From Gemmatales bacterium (GTDB taxonomy: Bacteria; Planctomycetota; Planctomycetia; Gemmatales; HRBIN36), in the NCBI GenBank assembly GCA_025055835.1, contig JANWWR010000080.1, positions 1 through 39,550 on the forward strand: 39,550 nt of DNA, read 5' to 3'. The notes beneath the pieces are model-generated. The model had not been told where the DNA came from. It saw only the letters and a program-made list of their open reading frames with translations, and searched no databases. Positions within the stretch are counted from its first letter, which is position 1. Every line of letters begins with the position of its first letter. The position numbers were made by a program, and so were the translations under genes. Positions 1 through 8,971 of the stretch are shown piece by piece.

Positions 1-807
1 GGGATGGATCGGCGGCAGATAGACTACGTCGAAACCCATCCGCTTGATGTCCGGCAAGCGCCGCATCGAATCGCGGAAGGTGCCGCTGCGTTCCTTGGTC
101 GGAGTCTGCGAACGAGGGAAGAACTCGTACCAGGCAGCGAACTGCGCCTTGACCGGATCAACAACGACCTGCAATTCTCGCTCCCAGACGGTGGACCGAG
201 CGCGGTCGGGATGCCGAGACATGATCGCGGCCAATTCGGCATCCAAGGATTGACGCACCGCCTCGTCCTGGGACGCTGCACCCCGGATGCCGTGAGCGGC
301 GCGCTCGAGAAAGCGAGCATCCTCCCGCCAACGGTCGCCAATCCGCTGGGCGGTCGCCAGAATCAATTCACAACCTTCCAGCAACTCGCTGCGGACATCC
401 TGACCCGCCTCGATGCGCTTTTCCAAGTCGCGCCGCCACGAGCCGAAGACATCGCTCCATGCTTCCAGCGTGTAAGTCCATAGTCCCAGCGCGTCAAGCG
501 AAAACGACCCGGTCCACAGGTCCAGACCGGGATTGATGCAGGTCATGGGTGTCTCTTCCCATGCCAAAGCACCGGGACGCCGGTACTTCAGGACCGCAGC
601 GATGAGATCATGGCCGTCACGAAAGATGTCCGCTCGGACTTCGAAAACGTCGCCGAGGATGCGTTTGACCGGATAGCGGCCACCGTCCAGCTGCGGCTGC
701 ACGTTGCCGAACACGAAGCGGGTGCGGTGACAGCGTTCCATGAACGAATCGGCCAGGCGTGGTCCTCCCCGCGGCGATTCTCCGGTCTGTCTCAGGAAAG
801 CGGACAT
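1..807 (-). CDS. glgE: GlgE, alpha-1,4-glucan:maltose-1-phosphate maltosyltransferase (5' part, truncated by window edge)
   Basis: This GH13_3 enzyme elongates alpha-1,4-glucan using maltose-1-phosphate. The frame is open from the ATG at 807 to base 1, giving 269 codons of a family that is usually about 650-700 residues. The visible part is the N-terminal beta-sandwich (DUF3416) plus helical insert, running into the start of the catalytic barrel. The diagnostic stretch near residues 238-269 contains AWYEFFPRS, then GTFRD, then GFDVVYLPPIHP, which is characteristic of GlgE. The N-terminus reads MSAFLRQTGE, preceded by a GGGAGG-like ribosome binding site. It lies downstream of the DUF1573 gene on the same strand with about 80 bases between them. 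No other glycogen genes are visible; they may lie beyond the edge. The catalytic residues are outside the window, so activity cannot be judged. Confidence 0.9.
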   Translation of the reverse strand, partial: MSAFLRQTGESPRGGPRLADSFMERCHRTRFVFGNVQPQLDGGRYPVKRILGDVFEVRADIFRDGHDLIAAVLKYRRPGALAWEETPMTCINPGLDLWTGSFSLDALGLWTYTLEAWSDVFGSWRRDLEKRIEAGQDVRSELLEGCELILATAQRIGDRWREDARFLERAAHGIRGAASQDEAVRQSLDAELAAIMSRHPDRARSTVWERELQVVVDPVKAQFAAWYEFFPRSQTPTKERSGTFRDSMRRLPDIKRMGFDVVYLPPIHP

Positions 808-886
808 ATTTCCTGGCGCCTCCCTCACGGGGCGAATCCAAGCGGTTTCGTGAACCGGGGTAATCTAGGGCGGCGATGCACGACGG

Positions 887-2086
887 CTATCGCTGGAACT
901 GGCTGGGACTGACCGGAACGCGAATCACCGGGACACGCGGATGATCGCTTTCCAGCACGATCGCGCCGCTGGGGAAGCCGTAGCTGACGTATTCGCTCAG
1001 TTGCTCGGCAGAGAGGGTTTTTCGCAATTCCTTCTCCCCGGCGGGAATGCGGACCTGGAGCCGCCAGACGTTGTCCTTGCCATTCACAGGTTCGACGGTG
1101 ACGGCCAGGAAGGGTGGCTCGACCTTGGCGACTTTCAACGACCGGCCAGGCTCTCCGCGCAACTCGACTTCCAGCGGCGGACAGATGTAGCCGCGATCCA
1201 GGGGAATCTTCGCCGGGAGGTCGATCCGTTCGCGAGACAGACTTACCAGGCCATGCTCCAGCATCCCCTCGACGGTCAGATCCAGTTCCCGCCCCGGATA
1301 AACGTCGCTGGTCAGCCGCACAGTTTCTCGAAAAGCCCCGGCGGGCAGTGCCTCGGTGGGCCGAACCACGAAGCGATAGCCTGCCACGGCCTGATGGGAA
1401 AGCAGACGATCCGCGGTGAGCGGTTCAGGAGCACTGACGATGAGTCCGGGGCTGAGCGACTTCACCTCCAGGCGGAAGTCCCGCTTGTCTGGGTGGCGAG
1501 TAAAGACCTCGACGGCCAGTTCCTTGCGTCCGGTGCGGACATCGGCCAGGAGCAGTTTGCCGAAATCGAGAAAGCCTTTGGGCAGGTTCAGCAGCAGCGT
1601 CGGCTTGATGCGGCCTCGGGCTTCCAGGGGCAGGCTGAGACGAGGAGCCTCGACGGCCTGAATTGTCGTCCGCAGCCGGATGTAGTCGGTCGAGTACTGG
1701 TTCAGCTTGGGTTCCCAGCGGATGGTCACGGCGGCTGTCTGGCCCGAAGGCACCTGGGCGGGCTGAACCTCGACGCCGGCGCATTCGCAGCTTTTATCCG
1801 CGGCGAAAAGCGTAAGTGACATGCCGCTGTCATTCCGCACGGTGAATGTGGCGGTTTTCACGTCTCCGTAATCCGCTTCCCCAAGGTCTCCGTCGCCGCT
1901 GACGACCTTCAAGCCCTCTCCGGTCAGGCCAGTCGTCACCGGCTTGGTCGACGGGGAGGTTTCAGATACGCCGGTAGGAGACGTGGTGCCGGGCGAGCCG
2001 CAACCCACCGAGAGTATCAGCACCGCCAAACCTGCCGCTACCGTGAAGATACAACGATCCACGAGGCGACTCCTGTAAGCCGACAT
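887..2086 (-). CDS. DUF1573 domain lipoprotein
   Basis: Predicted exported lipoprotein of 399 residues. The N-terminus has a basic start, a hydrophobic core and a lipobox-like SVGC at about residues 26-29, followed by a Ser/Thr/Pro-rich linker. Residues about 60-150 look like a DUF1573 immunoglobulin-like domain: GDVKTATFTVRN, then KSCECAGVEV, close to the SCGCT motif typical of the family, then a TAAVTIRWEP strand. The rest looks like further beta-sandwich units. The family is common in planctomycetes and Bacteroidetes; its molecular role is unknown. A GTG nine bases upstream (2095) is in frame, but the ATG at 2086 is preferred because GGGA precedes it directly. It is divergent from the YdjM-like gene, so 2087-2259 should contain promoters for both. 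Function beyond cell-envelope location is not assigned. Confidence 0.85.
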   Translation of the reverse strand: MSAYRSRLVDRCIFTVAAGLAVLILSVGCGSPGTTSPTGVSETSPSTKPVTTGLTGEGLKVVSGDGDLGEADYGDVKTATFTVRNDSGMSLTLFAADKSCECAGVEVQPAQVPSGQTAAVTIRWEPKLNQYSTDYIRLRTTIQAVEAPRLSLPLEARGRIKPTLLLNLPKGFLDFGKLLLADVRTGRKELAVEVFTRHPDKRDFRLEVKSLSPGLIVSAPEPLTADRLLSHQAVAGYRFVVRPTEALPAGAFRETVRLTSDVYPGRELDLTVEGMLEHGLVSLSRERIDLPAKIPLDRGYICPPLEVELRGEPGRSLKVAKVEPPFLAVTVEPVNGKDNVWRLQVRIPAGEKELRKTLSAEQLSEYVSYGFPSGAIVLESDHPRVPVIRVPVSPSQFQR

Positions 2087-2259
2087 TCCCGACACAATCG
2101 GCGAACACAGACATGCGCCAGGCAGCCGTTTTCACTTTAAGTCACGGGGCAATGAGGGTCAACCGGCTGCGTCCGCTGGCTCAAGGTTCGCCTTGCTGGC
2201 TCAGGCAGATTCCGCTATCGTCCGTCCTCCGGTTTCTTCGGCCGGGGAAAGGAGTCCGC

Positions 2260-3018
2260 ATGGCCGCGTTTCATCAACACGTCGCTGTCTCCGCCGTGAT
2301 CGGCACGGGCTACGGGGCCGCGCTTATGACCGCTGGCGTCGAGTGGTCGCACAGCGTCCTGGCCGGCGGCCTCTGCACCATTGCCGGAATGCTCCCCGAT
2401 CTCGACAGCGACAGCGGCAAGCCCGTCAAGGAACTGTTTGGCCTGGCCGCTGCCGTTGTGCCCATGCTCGAACTTCATCGTCTGGAACACCTGGCCGAGT
2501 CGCGTGAAGGCGGCATTGCGCTGGCCGCTGTCCTCTACCTCGTGATCCGCTTCGGACTGTCCGCCCTGTTCAAGCGGATCACGGTGCATCGCGGTATGTT
2601 TCACAGCTTGCCCGCGGCCTGCATCGCCGGGCTGCTCGCCTTCCTGGCTCACGATTGCAACGAAACCGAAGGCCGGCTCGTGATGGCGGGCGGCGTGTTT
2701 CTCGGCTACCTGTCGCATCTGATCCTCGACGAGATTTCCAGCGTCGATCTGTCCGGCTTGCGGATCAAAAGCTCGGCGGGAAGTGCCCTGAAACTCTACT
2801 CCGCTAGCTACGCTCCGAGCCTCTTCACCTGGCTGCTGCTGTTTGTCCTCGGGTACGCCGTCGTGCAGAATCAACCGGACGTCCTCGACCACGCCAAGGA
2901 AACCGGGCAACGGGTCGTGGACGCTTTGCGCGGCAAGGACAAGCCTGGACAGGCCCCGCCGCTGCCGAGGCTGCCTTCTCCGACAGAAACCATCTCCGGG
3001 GCGAATGAAACTTCCTGA
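2260..3018 (+). CDS. YdjM-like membrane-bound metal-dependent hydrolase (DUF457 family)
   Basis: Integral membrane protein of 252 residues resembling the YdjM/DUF457 (PF04307) family of putative metal-dependent hydrolases. Likely metal ligands are visible: HQH near the N-terminus (residues 5-7), PDLDSDSGKP in the first third and HRGMFHS in the middle, followed by a LSHLILDE segment. Several hydrophobic segments surround these, including a late one ending in FVLGYAVV. The C-terminal tail is soluble and proline-rich. The frame is open from 2113, but the ATG at 2260 is chosen because GGAAAGGAG lies just upstream and the family starts at this point. The substrate of the family is not established. 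It ends 17 bases before the convergent MacB-like permease, with a small hairpin between them. Confidence 0.83.
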   Translation: MAAFHQHVAVSAVIGTGYGAALMTAGVEWSHSVLAGGLCTIAGMLPDLDSDSGKPVKELFGLAAAVVPMLELHRLEHLAESREGGIALAAVLYLVIRFGLSALFKRITVHRGMFHSLPAACIAGLLAFLAHDCNETEGRLVMAGGVFLGYLSHLILDEISSVDLSGLRIKSSAGSALKLYSASYAPSLFTWLLLFVLGYAVVQNQPDVLDHAKETGQRVVDALRGKDKPGQAPPLPRLPSPTETISGANETS

Positions 3019-3020
3019 GC

Positions 3021-3038
3021 GTGACACCCCGATGTCAC
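3021..3038. terminator. Small hairpin between convergent gene ends
   Basis: A perfect 6-bp stem GTGACA/TGTCAC with a CCCCGA loop lies between the stops of the YdjM-like gene and the MacB-like permease; its right arm contains the stop of the minus-strand gene. There is no T-tract on either side, so it may only be a weak or factor-assisted terminator. Confidence 0.3.
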
Positions 3039-4276
3039 TCGTACCGTAACGCTTCGATGGGATCGAGCCGCGAGGCCCGTCGGGCCGGGTAGTAGCCGAA
3101 GAAGACGCCGACCGCCGCCGCAAACACCAGCGCGATCAGGGCGGCGGGCAGAGAGACGGCAATCGGCCATTGCGCGCCGCTGGTGATGCTATTGATGAGC
3201 ATCGTGATGCCGACTGAAGCGCCGATGCCGAATGCCACGCCGATTACCCCGCCCGCCGTCGATAGCAGCACCGACTCCATCAGGAACTGCCGGAGGATGT
3301 CCCTGGCCCGTGCTCCGGCGGCCATGCGGATGCCGATCTCCCGCGTCCGCTCCGTTACGGACACCAGCATGATGTTCATGATGCCGACGCCGCCGACGAT
3401 CAACGAAATCCCCGCGATCGCGGCCAGCAGCAGCGTGATCGTGCCGGTGACGATGCCGAGAATGGCGGAAATTTCTGCCGTGGTGCTGACCTCGAAATCG
3501 AGCGGTTCATCGGGACCGATGCGATGGCGTTCGGCCAGGAGCTGCCGGACCTGCTCGGCGGCCTCGTCCATCTGCTTCATGCTCCGGGCCGAGGCGATGA
3601 TGGCGTTGACGTTGCGAAACGTAGAACCCTGAAGCCGCTTCTGCACCGTCGTGTAGGGCAGCAGCACGATGTTGTCCTGATCGTCGCCGACGAGATTGGC
3701 TCCCTTCTTCTCCAACACGCCGATGACTCGGAAGGGCGTGTTCTTGATGCGGATGGTCTCCCCGATCGGATTGCTGGTCTGGAATAGCTTGGCAACGATG
3801 GTTTGCCCGATGACGCAGACTTTGGCGGCGGAGGCGATGTCCCGCTCCGTGAAAAATCCGCCGTGGCGGATTGGCCAGTTCCGCACCGTCAGGTATTCGG
3901 AACCGACGCCGAACATGTCCCGCGGACTCCAGTTGTTGTTGCCATAGATCACCTGGCCGGCTGTCACCACCAGGGGCGAAGCGGCGAGGATGGCGGGGCA
4001 TTCCTCCATCATGGCCTCGGCGTCCTCGGCCGTCAGCGTCGTGACCAGCGCCTGCCGGGCTCCGCCGCTGCGAGCACTGCCGGGAAACACAACCAGGACA
4101 TTCGTACCCAGTCCTTCCAGCTGGCTTTGCACGAGTGCCCCGGCGCTTTGGCCGATGGATACCATCGTCGTGACCGCGGCGATGCCGATGACCACCCCCA
4201 GCACGGTCAGTCCGCCACGGAGCTTGTTCCGCGACAAGGCCCGAACGGCAATGCGAATCGTCCGCGTCAGGTACAT
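3035..4276 (-). CDS. MacB-like ABC transporter permease (FtsX domain, no ATPase domain)
   Basis: 413-residue permease of the MacB/FtsX type. It has an N-terminal transmembrane helix (about 20-45), a large periplasmic MacB_PCD domain (about 50-265), then three C-terminal helices. Signature sequences include VGGVGIMNIMLVSVTER followed by TREIGIRMAAGAR, and a terminal YYPARRASRLDPIEALRYE. E. coli MacB carries its nucleotide-binding domain on the same chain; here it is absent and would have to come from a separate LolD-like ATPase. None is encoded next to it. The gene starts 35 bases after the MacA-like adaptor, so the two are almost certainly cotranscribed as part of a tripartite or mechanotransmission-type ABC system. 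Substrate (macrolide, lipoprotein, peptide or other) cannot be inferred. Confidence 0.9.
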   Translation of the reverse strand: MYLTRTIRIAVRALSRNKLRGGLTVLGVVIGIAAVTTMVSIGQSAGALVQSQLEGLGTNVLVVFPGSARSGGARQALVTTLTAEDAEAMMEECPAILAASPLVVTAGQVIYGNNNWSPRDMFGVGSEYLTVRNWPIRHGGFFTERDIASAAKVCVIGQTIVAKLFQTSNPIGETIRIKNTPFRVIGVLEKKGANLVGDDQDNIVLLPYTTVQKRLQGSTFRNVNAIIASARSMKQMDEAAEQVRQLLAERHRIGPDEPLDFEVSTTAEISAILGIVTGTITLLLAAIAGISLIVGGVGIMNIMLVSVTERTREIGIRMAAGARARDILRQFLMESVLLSTAGGVIGVAFGIGASVGITMLINSITSGAQWPIAVSLPAALIALVFAAAVGVFFGYYPARRASRLDPIEALRYE

Positions 4277-4311
4277 GATCGGTCTCTCCGCAATCGTTCC
4301 GCTTGGCCGCC

Positions 4312-5583
4312 TTACTCGCCCCGCTTCACACCGACAACCAGCTGTTGGCCTTCGTAAAGATCGCCGGCTTCCAAGGCGGTGTACTTGTGGTCGTGGGGGC
4401 CGGTGCGGACCTCGATGGCCCGCAGGTACTTGCCTTCCTGCACCCAGACATGACGGCGATTGCGATTGCGACGGGCTTCGGCCTTGGCCATGGCACTGGG
4501 GGCCTCTCGGGCGGAGTCGGTGGTGTCGGTGGCATTGCGGCGGTTCTCGCCCTCGGCTCCTTCGAGGAGTGCCCGATCCTCCGGGCGAACCATTTCCCGG
4601 GACGGGTAGAACCGCAACGCGGCGTTGGGAATTCGCAGTCCCTCGCGCGGCTCCTCGACCTGGAAGGAGATGCTCGCCGTCATGCCCGGCAGCAGTTTCA
4701 ACTCGGGATTCGGAGCAGCGACGATCACCGGGTAGGTGACGACGTTCTGCACCGTCGTCGAACTCATGCGGATCTGATGGATCTCGCCGGTGAACAGGTC
4801 GTCGGGATAGGCATCCACGGTGAAATGCACGGGCAGCTTGCGTTCCTGGGCGCGGCGGATGAGGCCGATGTCGGCTTCGTCCACCGAGGCGACGATGTGC
4901 ATCCGGCTGCGCATGTCCGGGGCGACGACGAACAACTCCGGCGTCTGGAACTGGGCGGCGAGCGTCTGCCCGGGGTCAATTTTGCGGTTGATGACGATGC
5001 CGTCCACTGGCGACCGAATTTCCGTGTATTCCAGATTCGCCTCGGAGTTTTTCAGGTTGCCCTCGGCCTGTTCGACCGATGCCTCGGCGACGATCAACTG
5101 GGCTTCCAGAGCCATGCGGTTGAAGCGGAACTGGTCCATTTCCGCGTCGGAGATGAAGTCCTTGTTCTGCTGCCGTAAGGCGATGGCCCGTTTTTCGTCG
5201 TTGATGGCCCGCTGAAGCTCGGCCTTGACCCGGGCGACGTTGGCTCGCTGCGTCGCCAGAGTGGCCCGGTCCCGAGCGACGTTGGCCTCGTAAAGCCGCG
5301 GGTCGATCTTGGCCAGAAGCTGGCCCTTTTTCACGACATCGTTGAAATCCACGTAGATCGCCTCGATGGGACCGGAAACGAACGAGCCGACAGTCACGGA
5401 TTGGACCGGCTGCACGGTTCCCGTGGCGTCCACCACGGAGATGATGGTTCCGCGGGTGACCTCGGCGGTGCGGAATTTCGGGGTCGTGTATTTCTCCCAC
5501 GCTTCCTTGGCCGGGGTGTAGCCGAAGAATCCCCCGACGGCCAACAGAGCCAGGAAAAGCAGGGTTTTCCAGGGAAATCGCAT
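4312..5583 (-). CDS. MacA-like periplasmic adaptor (HlyD/RND membrane-fusion family)
   Basis: 423-residue membrane-fusion protein. It has an N-terminal signal anchor (residues about 6-22), a first lipoyl half with GTVQPVQSVTVGSFVSG, an alpha-helical hairpin (about 110-175) rich in Gln/Ala/Arg, a second lipoyl half with YTEIRSPVDGIVINR, then beta-barrel and membrane-proximal domains with LLPGMTASISFQVEE. An Arg/Asn-rich insert (about 345-380) interrupts the membrane-proximal domain and is not typical. It precedes the MacB-like permease and should link it to the cell envelope. GAGGAG lies about 11 bases upstream of the ATG. The family assignment is firm; the transported substrate is unknown. 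Confidence 0.9.
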   Translation of the reverse strand: MRFPWKTLLFLALLAVGGFFGYTPAKEAWEKYTTPKFRTAEVTRGTIISVVDATGTVQPVQSVTVGSFVSGPIEAIYVDFNDVVKKGQLLAKIDPRLYEANVARDRATLATQRANVARVKAELQRAINDEKRAIALRQQNKDFISDAEMDQFRFNRMALEAQLIVAEASVEQAEGNLKNSEANLEYTEIRSPVDGIVINRKIDPGQTLAAQFQTPELFVVAPDMRSRMHIVASVDEADIGLIRRAQERKLPVHFTVDAYPDDLFTGEIHQIRMSSTTVQNVVTYPVIVAAPNPELKLLPGMTASISFQVEEPREGLRIPNAALRFYPSREMVRPEDRALLEGAEGENRRNATDTTDSAREAPSAMAKAEARRNRNRRHVWVQEGKYLRAIEVRTGPHDHKYTALEAGDLYEGQQLVVGVKRGE

Positions 5584-5665
5584 GGTTCGCTACGCTCCTC
5601 GCTGATCCGTGAGCCGGCGTGGTGTCGGTGGTCGCACTTGCTTTCTGGGGGACATTCGAGAGACG

Positions 5666-6664
5666 TCAGCGCAGCCAGTGGGCCACTTCGCGGGCATGGT
5701 AAGTCAGGATCATGTCGGCCCCGGCCCGTCGGATCGCGGTCAGCACTTCGAGAACGATTCGCCTTTCCTCGATCCAGCCGCGTTCGGCGGCTGCTTTGAC
5801 CAGGGCATATTCACCGCTGACATTATAGGCCGCCACGGGAACTTGAAAGCGATCCTTGACCCGGCGGACGATGTCGAGGTAGGCGAGAGCGGGTTTCACC
5901 ATGACCATATCCGCCCCTTCCTGAAGGTCGAGGGCGACTTCCCGCAGGGCCTCGTCGCTGTTGGCGGGGTCCATCTGGTAGCTGCGCCGATCACCAAACT
6001 GCGGGGGAGACTCCGCCGCTTCTCGGAACGGGCCGTAGAACGCCGAAGCGTACTTCGCCGCATAGCTGAGAATGGGCACATGCTCGAAACCGGCGGCGTC
6101 GAGACCCGCTCGAATCGCCCGTACCATGCCGTCCATCATTCCGCTGGGAGCGACGACATCGGCCCCGGCCTGGGCATGGACGACGCATTGCCGGGCCAGG
6201 ATTTCCAAGGTGCGGTCGTTGTCCACGTCCAGGCGGCCTGTCCGCTCGCTGAGCAGGCCGCAGTGCCCGTGGCTGGTGTACTCGCAGAAACATTCGTCCG
6301 TGATGACGAGCAGGTCCGGCAGGTTCCGCTTCAAGGCTCGGACGGCCTGGGCGACTATGCCCTGTTCGTTCAACGCGCTGGAACCTTCGGGGTCCTTGCT
6401 ATCCGGGATGCCGAAAAGGATGCAAGCCCGGATGCCGAGATCACGAACGGCCTCGGCCTCCCGAAGCAACTGGTCCACGCTGAGTTGGAACTGTCCGGGC
6501 ATGGAGCCGATTTCCCGCCGCACTCCGCTGCCTGGTCGGACGAAAAACGGCTGGATCAGATCGCCGACGTCCAGCGTCGTCTCCCTCACCAGGTCCCGCA
6601 ATACGGGATGCTGGCGAAGCCGACGTAACCGCAGGGAGGGAAAGGAAGGGCCAGAAAGATCCAT
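5666..6664 (-). CDS. hemB: Porphobilinogen synthase (delta-aminolevulinate dehydratase)
   Basis: HemB condenses two 5-aminolevulinate molecules to porphobilinogen in haem synthesis. The 332-residue product fits the family. Visible hallmarks are the metal-binding segment [14 protein letters not shown] (Cys125, Cys127, Cys135), which marks the zinc-type rather than the Asp/Mg-type enzyme; the catalytic lysines in [15 protein letters not shown] (Lys204) and [12 protein letters not shown] (Lys257); and a C-terminal [13 protein letters not shown]. The frame is open to a TTG at 6691, but the ATG at 6664 matches the family start and is preferred. It sits between the DCC-family gene (39 bases upstream) and the MacA-like gene (about 80 bases downstream), all on one strand. 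No other haem genes are nearby. Confidence 0.96.
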   Translation of the reverse strand: MDLSGPSFPSLRLRRLRQHPVLRDLVRETTLDVGDLIQPFFVRPGSGVRREIGSMPGQFQLSVDQLLREAEAVRDLGIRACILFGIPDSKDPEGSSALNEQGIVAQAVRALKRNLPDLLVITDECFCEYTSHGHCGLLSERTGRLDVDNDRTLEILARQCVVHAQAGADVVAPSGMMDGMVRAIRAGLDAAGFEHVPILSYAAKYASAFYGPFREAAESPPQFGDRRSYQMDPANSDEALREVALDLQEGADMVMVKPALAYLDIVRRVKDRFQVPVAAYNVSGEYALVKAAAERGWIEERRIVLEVLTAIRRAGADMILTYHAREVAHWLR

Positions 6665-6703
6665 GATTGTCCAACAAAAATGACCAACCAAGGCAGCAGT
6701 TCA

Positions 6704-7171
6704 TCAGGGCAGGAACCTGGCCCGCTCTTCCGGCGTCGGGAGCCGACAACTGGTCCGCTTGCCGAACCAGCGGTAGCGATTGCGAGCGATCAGACGATAG
6801 ATGCCGTCCCGAACCGGTCGCGGCACGATGCGGAGCACCGCCAGCATGCCCCACCAGCCGCCGAGTCGTTTCATCGCCCGAAGGACCGCTTCGGATTCGC
6901 GATAGGTTCCTTGGGAATCGCGATAAACCACGCTCCACGCACCGGCATCCTCACCCAGCGGAGGCAACAGGGCCTTGGCCGTCTCGCCTTGAAGCGGAGC
7001 GAAGCGGAAGATGCCGTCCTTATCCGCCCGCAGCATCGTGTCTACGAAGCGGTTGCACAGCCCGCAAACGCCGTCGAAGAAAATGATCGGCTGCTCCACG
7101 TCGGAAGCAGCCGCAGATGGCGATGACAGGCATCGCCCGTCCGTCTCTGGAGGCATCGTGGCCGTGTTCAT
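6704..7171 (-). CDS. DCC-family (DUF393) thiol-disulfide oxidoreductase-like protein
   Basis: 155-residue soluble protein of the DUF393/DCC family. The name-giving motif is present as [14 protein letters not shown] with a redox-type CxxC (Cys36, Cys39), followed by [15 protein letters not shown] and the tail [11 protein letters not shown]. The first 25 residues are a low-complexity extension before the domain. The start ATG overlaps the TGA stop of the upstream aminotransferase (ATGA, 7168-7171), which fixes the start and implies translational coupling. A much longer frame running upstream through the aminotransferase is a shadow. DUF393 proteins are predicted thiol oxidoreductases; the substrate is unknown. 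It is followed by hemB. Confidence 0.88.
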   Translation of the reverse strand: MNTATMPPETDGRCLSSPSAAASDVEQPIIFFDGVCGLCNRFVDTMLRADKDGIFRFAPLQGETAKALLPPLGEDAGAWSVVYRDSQGTYRESEAVLRAMKRLGGWWGMLAVLRIVPRPVRDGIYRLIARNRYRWFGKRTSCRLPTPEERARFLP

Positions 7172-8361
7172 CCTTTGCCCCCCGCCTGGGTGTACACTTT
7201 CTCGGCGGCCCCGACCCCGGCCCCCGGTTTGACCGCCGCGCCGCAGTCCGCCAGGCATTTCTCCAAGGCGGCCAGAACCAAAAAGACGTTCTGCGGTCGG
7301 CTGCCGTGGCCCATCAGCCCGATGCGCCAGATCTTCCCCTTGAACTCGCCGAGTCCGCCGCCGATCTCGATGCCGAACTCGCTCAGCAGCCGCTTTCGCA
7401 CGGCCAGATCGTCCACGCCGTCGGGAATGCGGATGGCATTCAATTGCGGCAGCTGGCAGCCCTCGGTGGTAAAGTAGGGCAGGTTCATCGCCGTCAAACC
7501 GGCCTTGAGGGCTTGATGGTTCAAGGCGTGCCGGGCGAAGCGAGGCGGCAGACCTTCTTCGGTAACAATGCGGAGCGCTTCCCGCAGGGCATAGACCATC
7601 GTGATCGGGGCCGTGTGGTGGTAGAACCGCTCCTCGCCCCAGTAACGCTGCACCATGCCCATGTCCAGATACCAACTCTGGACTTTGTTTTTGCGGCGAT
7701 TGATGGCCTCGACGGCACGCGGGCTGAACGTGACCGGCGACAAACCGGGCGGACAGCTGAGGCATTTTTGCGTGCCGCTGTATACCGCGTCGGCTTCCCA
7801 TTTGTCCACCTCGACCGGCACCCCGCCCAGCGACGTCACCGTGTCCACAAGGAGGAGCGTGTTGAACTCGTGGCACAACTTGCCCAGGCCGTCCATCGGC
7901 TGCCAGGCTCCCGTGGATGTCTCGGCGTGAACGATGCCCAGCACCTTCGGACGGACCCGGCTCAGAGCATCGCGGATTTGGTCCAGTTCGAAGACCGTGC
8001 CCCAGGGCCGCTCCAGAACCGTGACCTCGGCCCCGGCCCGCTGAGCGACGTCCACCATGCGCTGGCCGAACACGCCGTTGACGCAGACGACCATCCGATC
8101 ACCCGGCTCGATCAGGTTGACGACGCAGGTTTCCATCCCCGCGCTGCCCGTGCCGCTCACCGGGAACGTGAGCTGGTTTCTCGTCTGGAACACCTGCCGC
8201 AGCATCTCCTGCGTCTCGTTCATGACGCCGAGAAACTCCGGGTCGAGATGTCCCAGCAGCGGCGTGGTCATGGCCCGCAGCACGCGAGGATGCACGTCGC
8301 TGGGACCAGGCCCCATCAGGATGCGAGGCGAGGGATTCAATTCGCCGACGGTCGCGGGCAT
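7168..8361 (-). CDS. Class V aminotransferase, alanine-glyoxylate/serine-glyoxylate type
   Basis: PLP-dependent aminotransferase of 397 residues, the usual family length. N-terminal [15 protein letters not shown] is typical of alanine-glyoxylate, serine-glyoxylate and serine-pyruvate aminotransferases. PLP contacts include [10 protein letters not shown] (about 69-78), the aspartate in [11 protein letters not shown] and the Schiff-base lysine in [12 protein letters not shown] (Lys199). The C-terminus ends in a Gly/Ala/Lys-rich tail. Donor and acceptor cannot be fixed from sequence; glyoxylate transamination is the best guess. Upstream GGAGT supports the ATG at 8361. It overlaps the DCC gene by four bases and follows an isochorismatase-like gene by 37 bases. 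Confidence 0.92.
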   Translation of the reverse strand: MPATVGELNPSPRILMGPGPSDVHPRVLRAMTTPLLGHLDPEFLGVMNETQEMLRQVFQTRNQLTFPVSGTGSAGMETCVVNLIEPGDRMVVCVNGVFGQRMVDVAQRAGAEVTVLERPWGTVFELDQIRDALSRVRPKVLGIVHAETSTGAWQPMDGLGKLCHEFNTLLLVDTVTSLGGVPVEVDKWEADAVYSGTQKCLSCPPGLSPVTFSPRAVEAINRRKNKVQSWYLDMGMVQRYWGEERFYHHTAPITMVYALREALRIVTEEGLPPRFARHALNHQALKAGLTAMNLPYFTTEGCQLPQLNAIRIPDGVDDLAVRKRLLSEFGIEIGGGLGEFKGKIWRIGLMGHGSRPQNVFLVLAALEKCLADCGAAVKPGAGVGAAEKVYTQAGGKG

Positions 8362-8398
8362 GGGTCTGACTCCGATTCAACTGATCCAGTCTTCAAAG

Positions 8399-8968
8399 CT
8401 AGGTCAGCTGCTTCATGCGCTCCTGAACGAGCCGACTAAGCACGCGGAACGAATCCGTTCCCGCTCGGCCTGCCCATTCAAAAGCCGCTGCTTCCGTTGT
8501 TGTAAGCACGCAACCGGCTTGCTCAAGCCGTCGCAGGGCGAATTCCCGATCCACGGCATAGCGGCTGGCCACAGCATCGGCGGCGATGAACACCTCGAAG
8601 CCCAGCCGGAGCAGATCCAAGGCCGTCTGTTGCACGCAGACATGCGCCTCGATTCCCGCCAAAAGGATTTGCGTCCGACCCGCTTCCTGGAAGCGTCGCG
8701 GCACCTCGGGAATGGCACAACAACTGAACGCCGTTTTTTCCGGACGGTGGGGCAGCCGGCGGGCCAGTTCCGGCACCGTGCTCCCAAGGCCCTTGGGATA
8801 TTGCTCCGTGGCTTGGATCATGACGCCCATCAGCTCCGCCGCGTCGAGCAGGAAACCGAGGTTGAGCAGCAGGCGTTCCCGATCCGGGATCAGCGGCAGC
8901 AGCTTTTCCTGCACGTCAACGACGAGCAGTCCGGTGGTCTCGGGCTTCATCGAGATCGCCTTGGACAT
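8399..8968 (-). CDS. Isochorismatase-like cysteine hydrolase
   Basis: 189-residue alpha/beta hydrolase of the isochorismatase-like superfamily, closest in appearance to YcaC/ISOC-type proteins. The catalytic triad is visible: Asp18 in LLVVDVQEKL, Lys78 in RPEKTAFSC and the nucleophile Cys111 in GIEAHVCVQQTALDLL. The cis-peptide region just before Cys111 is also conserved. Members hydrolyse amides, isochorismate or unknown substrates, so the reaction is not assigned. AGGTGA lies just before the ATG and overlaps the end of the transglutaminase gene, whose stop is only three bases away, so the two are cotranscribed. An in-frame ATG six codons in is a possible alternative start. Confidence 0.9.
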   Translation of the reverse strand: MSKAISMKPETTGLLVVDVQEKLLPLIPDRERLLLNLGFLLDAAELMGVMIQATEQYPKGLGSTVPELARRLPHRPEKTAFSCCAIPEVPRRFQEAGRTQILLAGIEAHVCVQQTALDLLRLGFEVFIAADAVASRYAVDREFALRRLEQAGCVLTTTEAAAFEWAGRAGTDSFRVLSRLVQERMKQLT

Positions 8969-8971
8969 GCT

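Noticed and set aside
4..483. 159-codon plus-strand frame at the window start
   Set aside because: The minus strand of this stretch encodes GlgE, open to the edge, with unmistakable motifs.
941..1819. 292-codon plus-strand frame antisense to the DUF1573 gene
   Set aside because: High-GC shadow frame with no family features; the minus strand has a signal peptide and DUF1573 motifs.
7172..7876. Long upstream extension of the DCC-family frame
   Set aside because: It overlaps the aminotransferase out of frame and is Arg/Gly-rich shadow sequence; the real start is fixed by the ATGA overlap.
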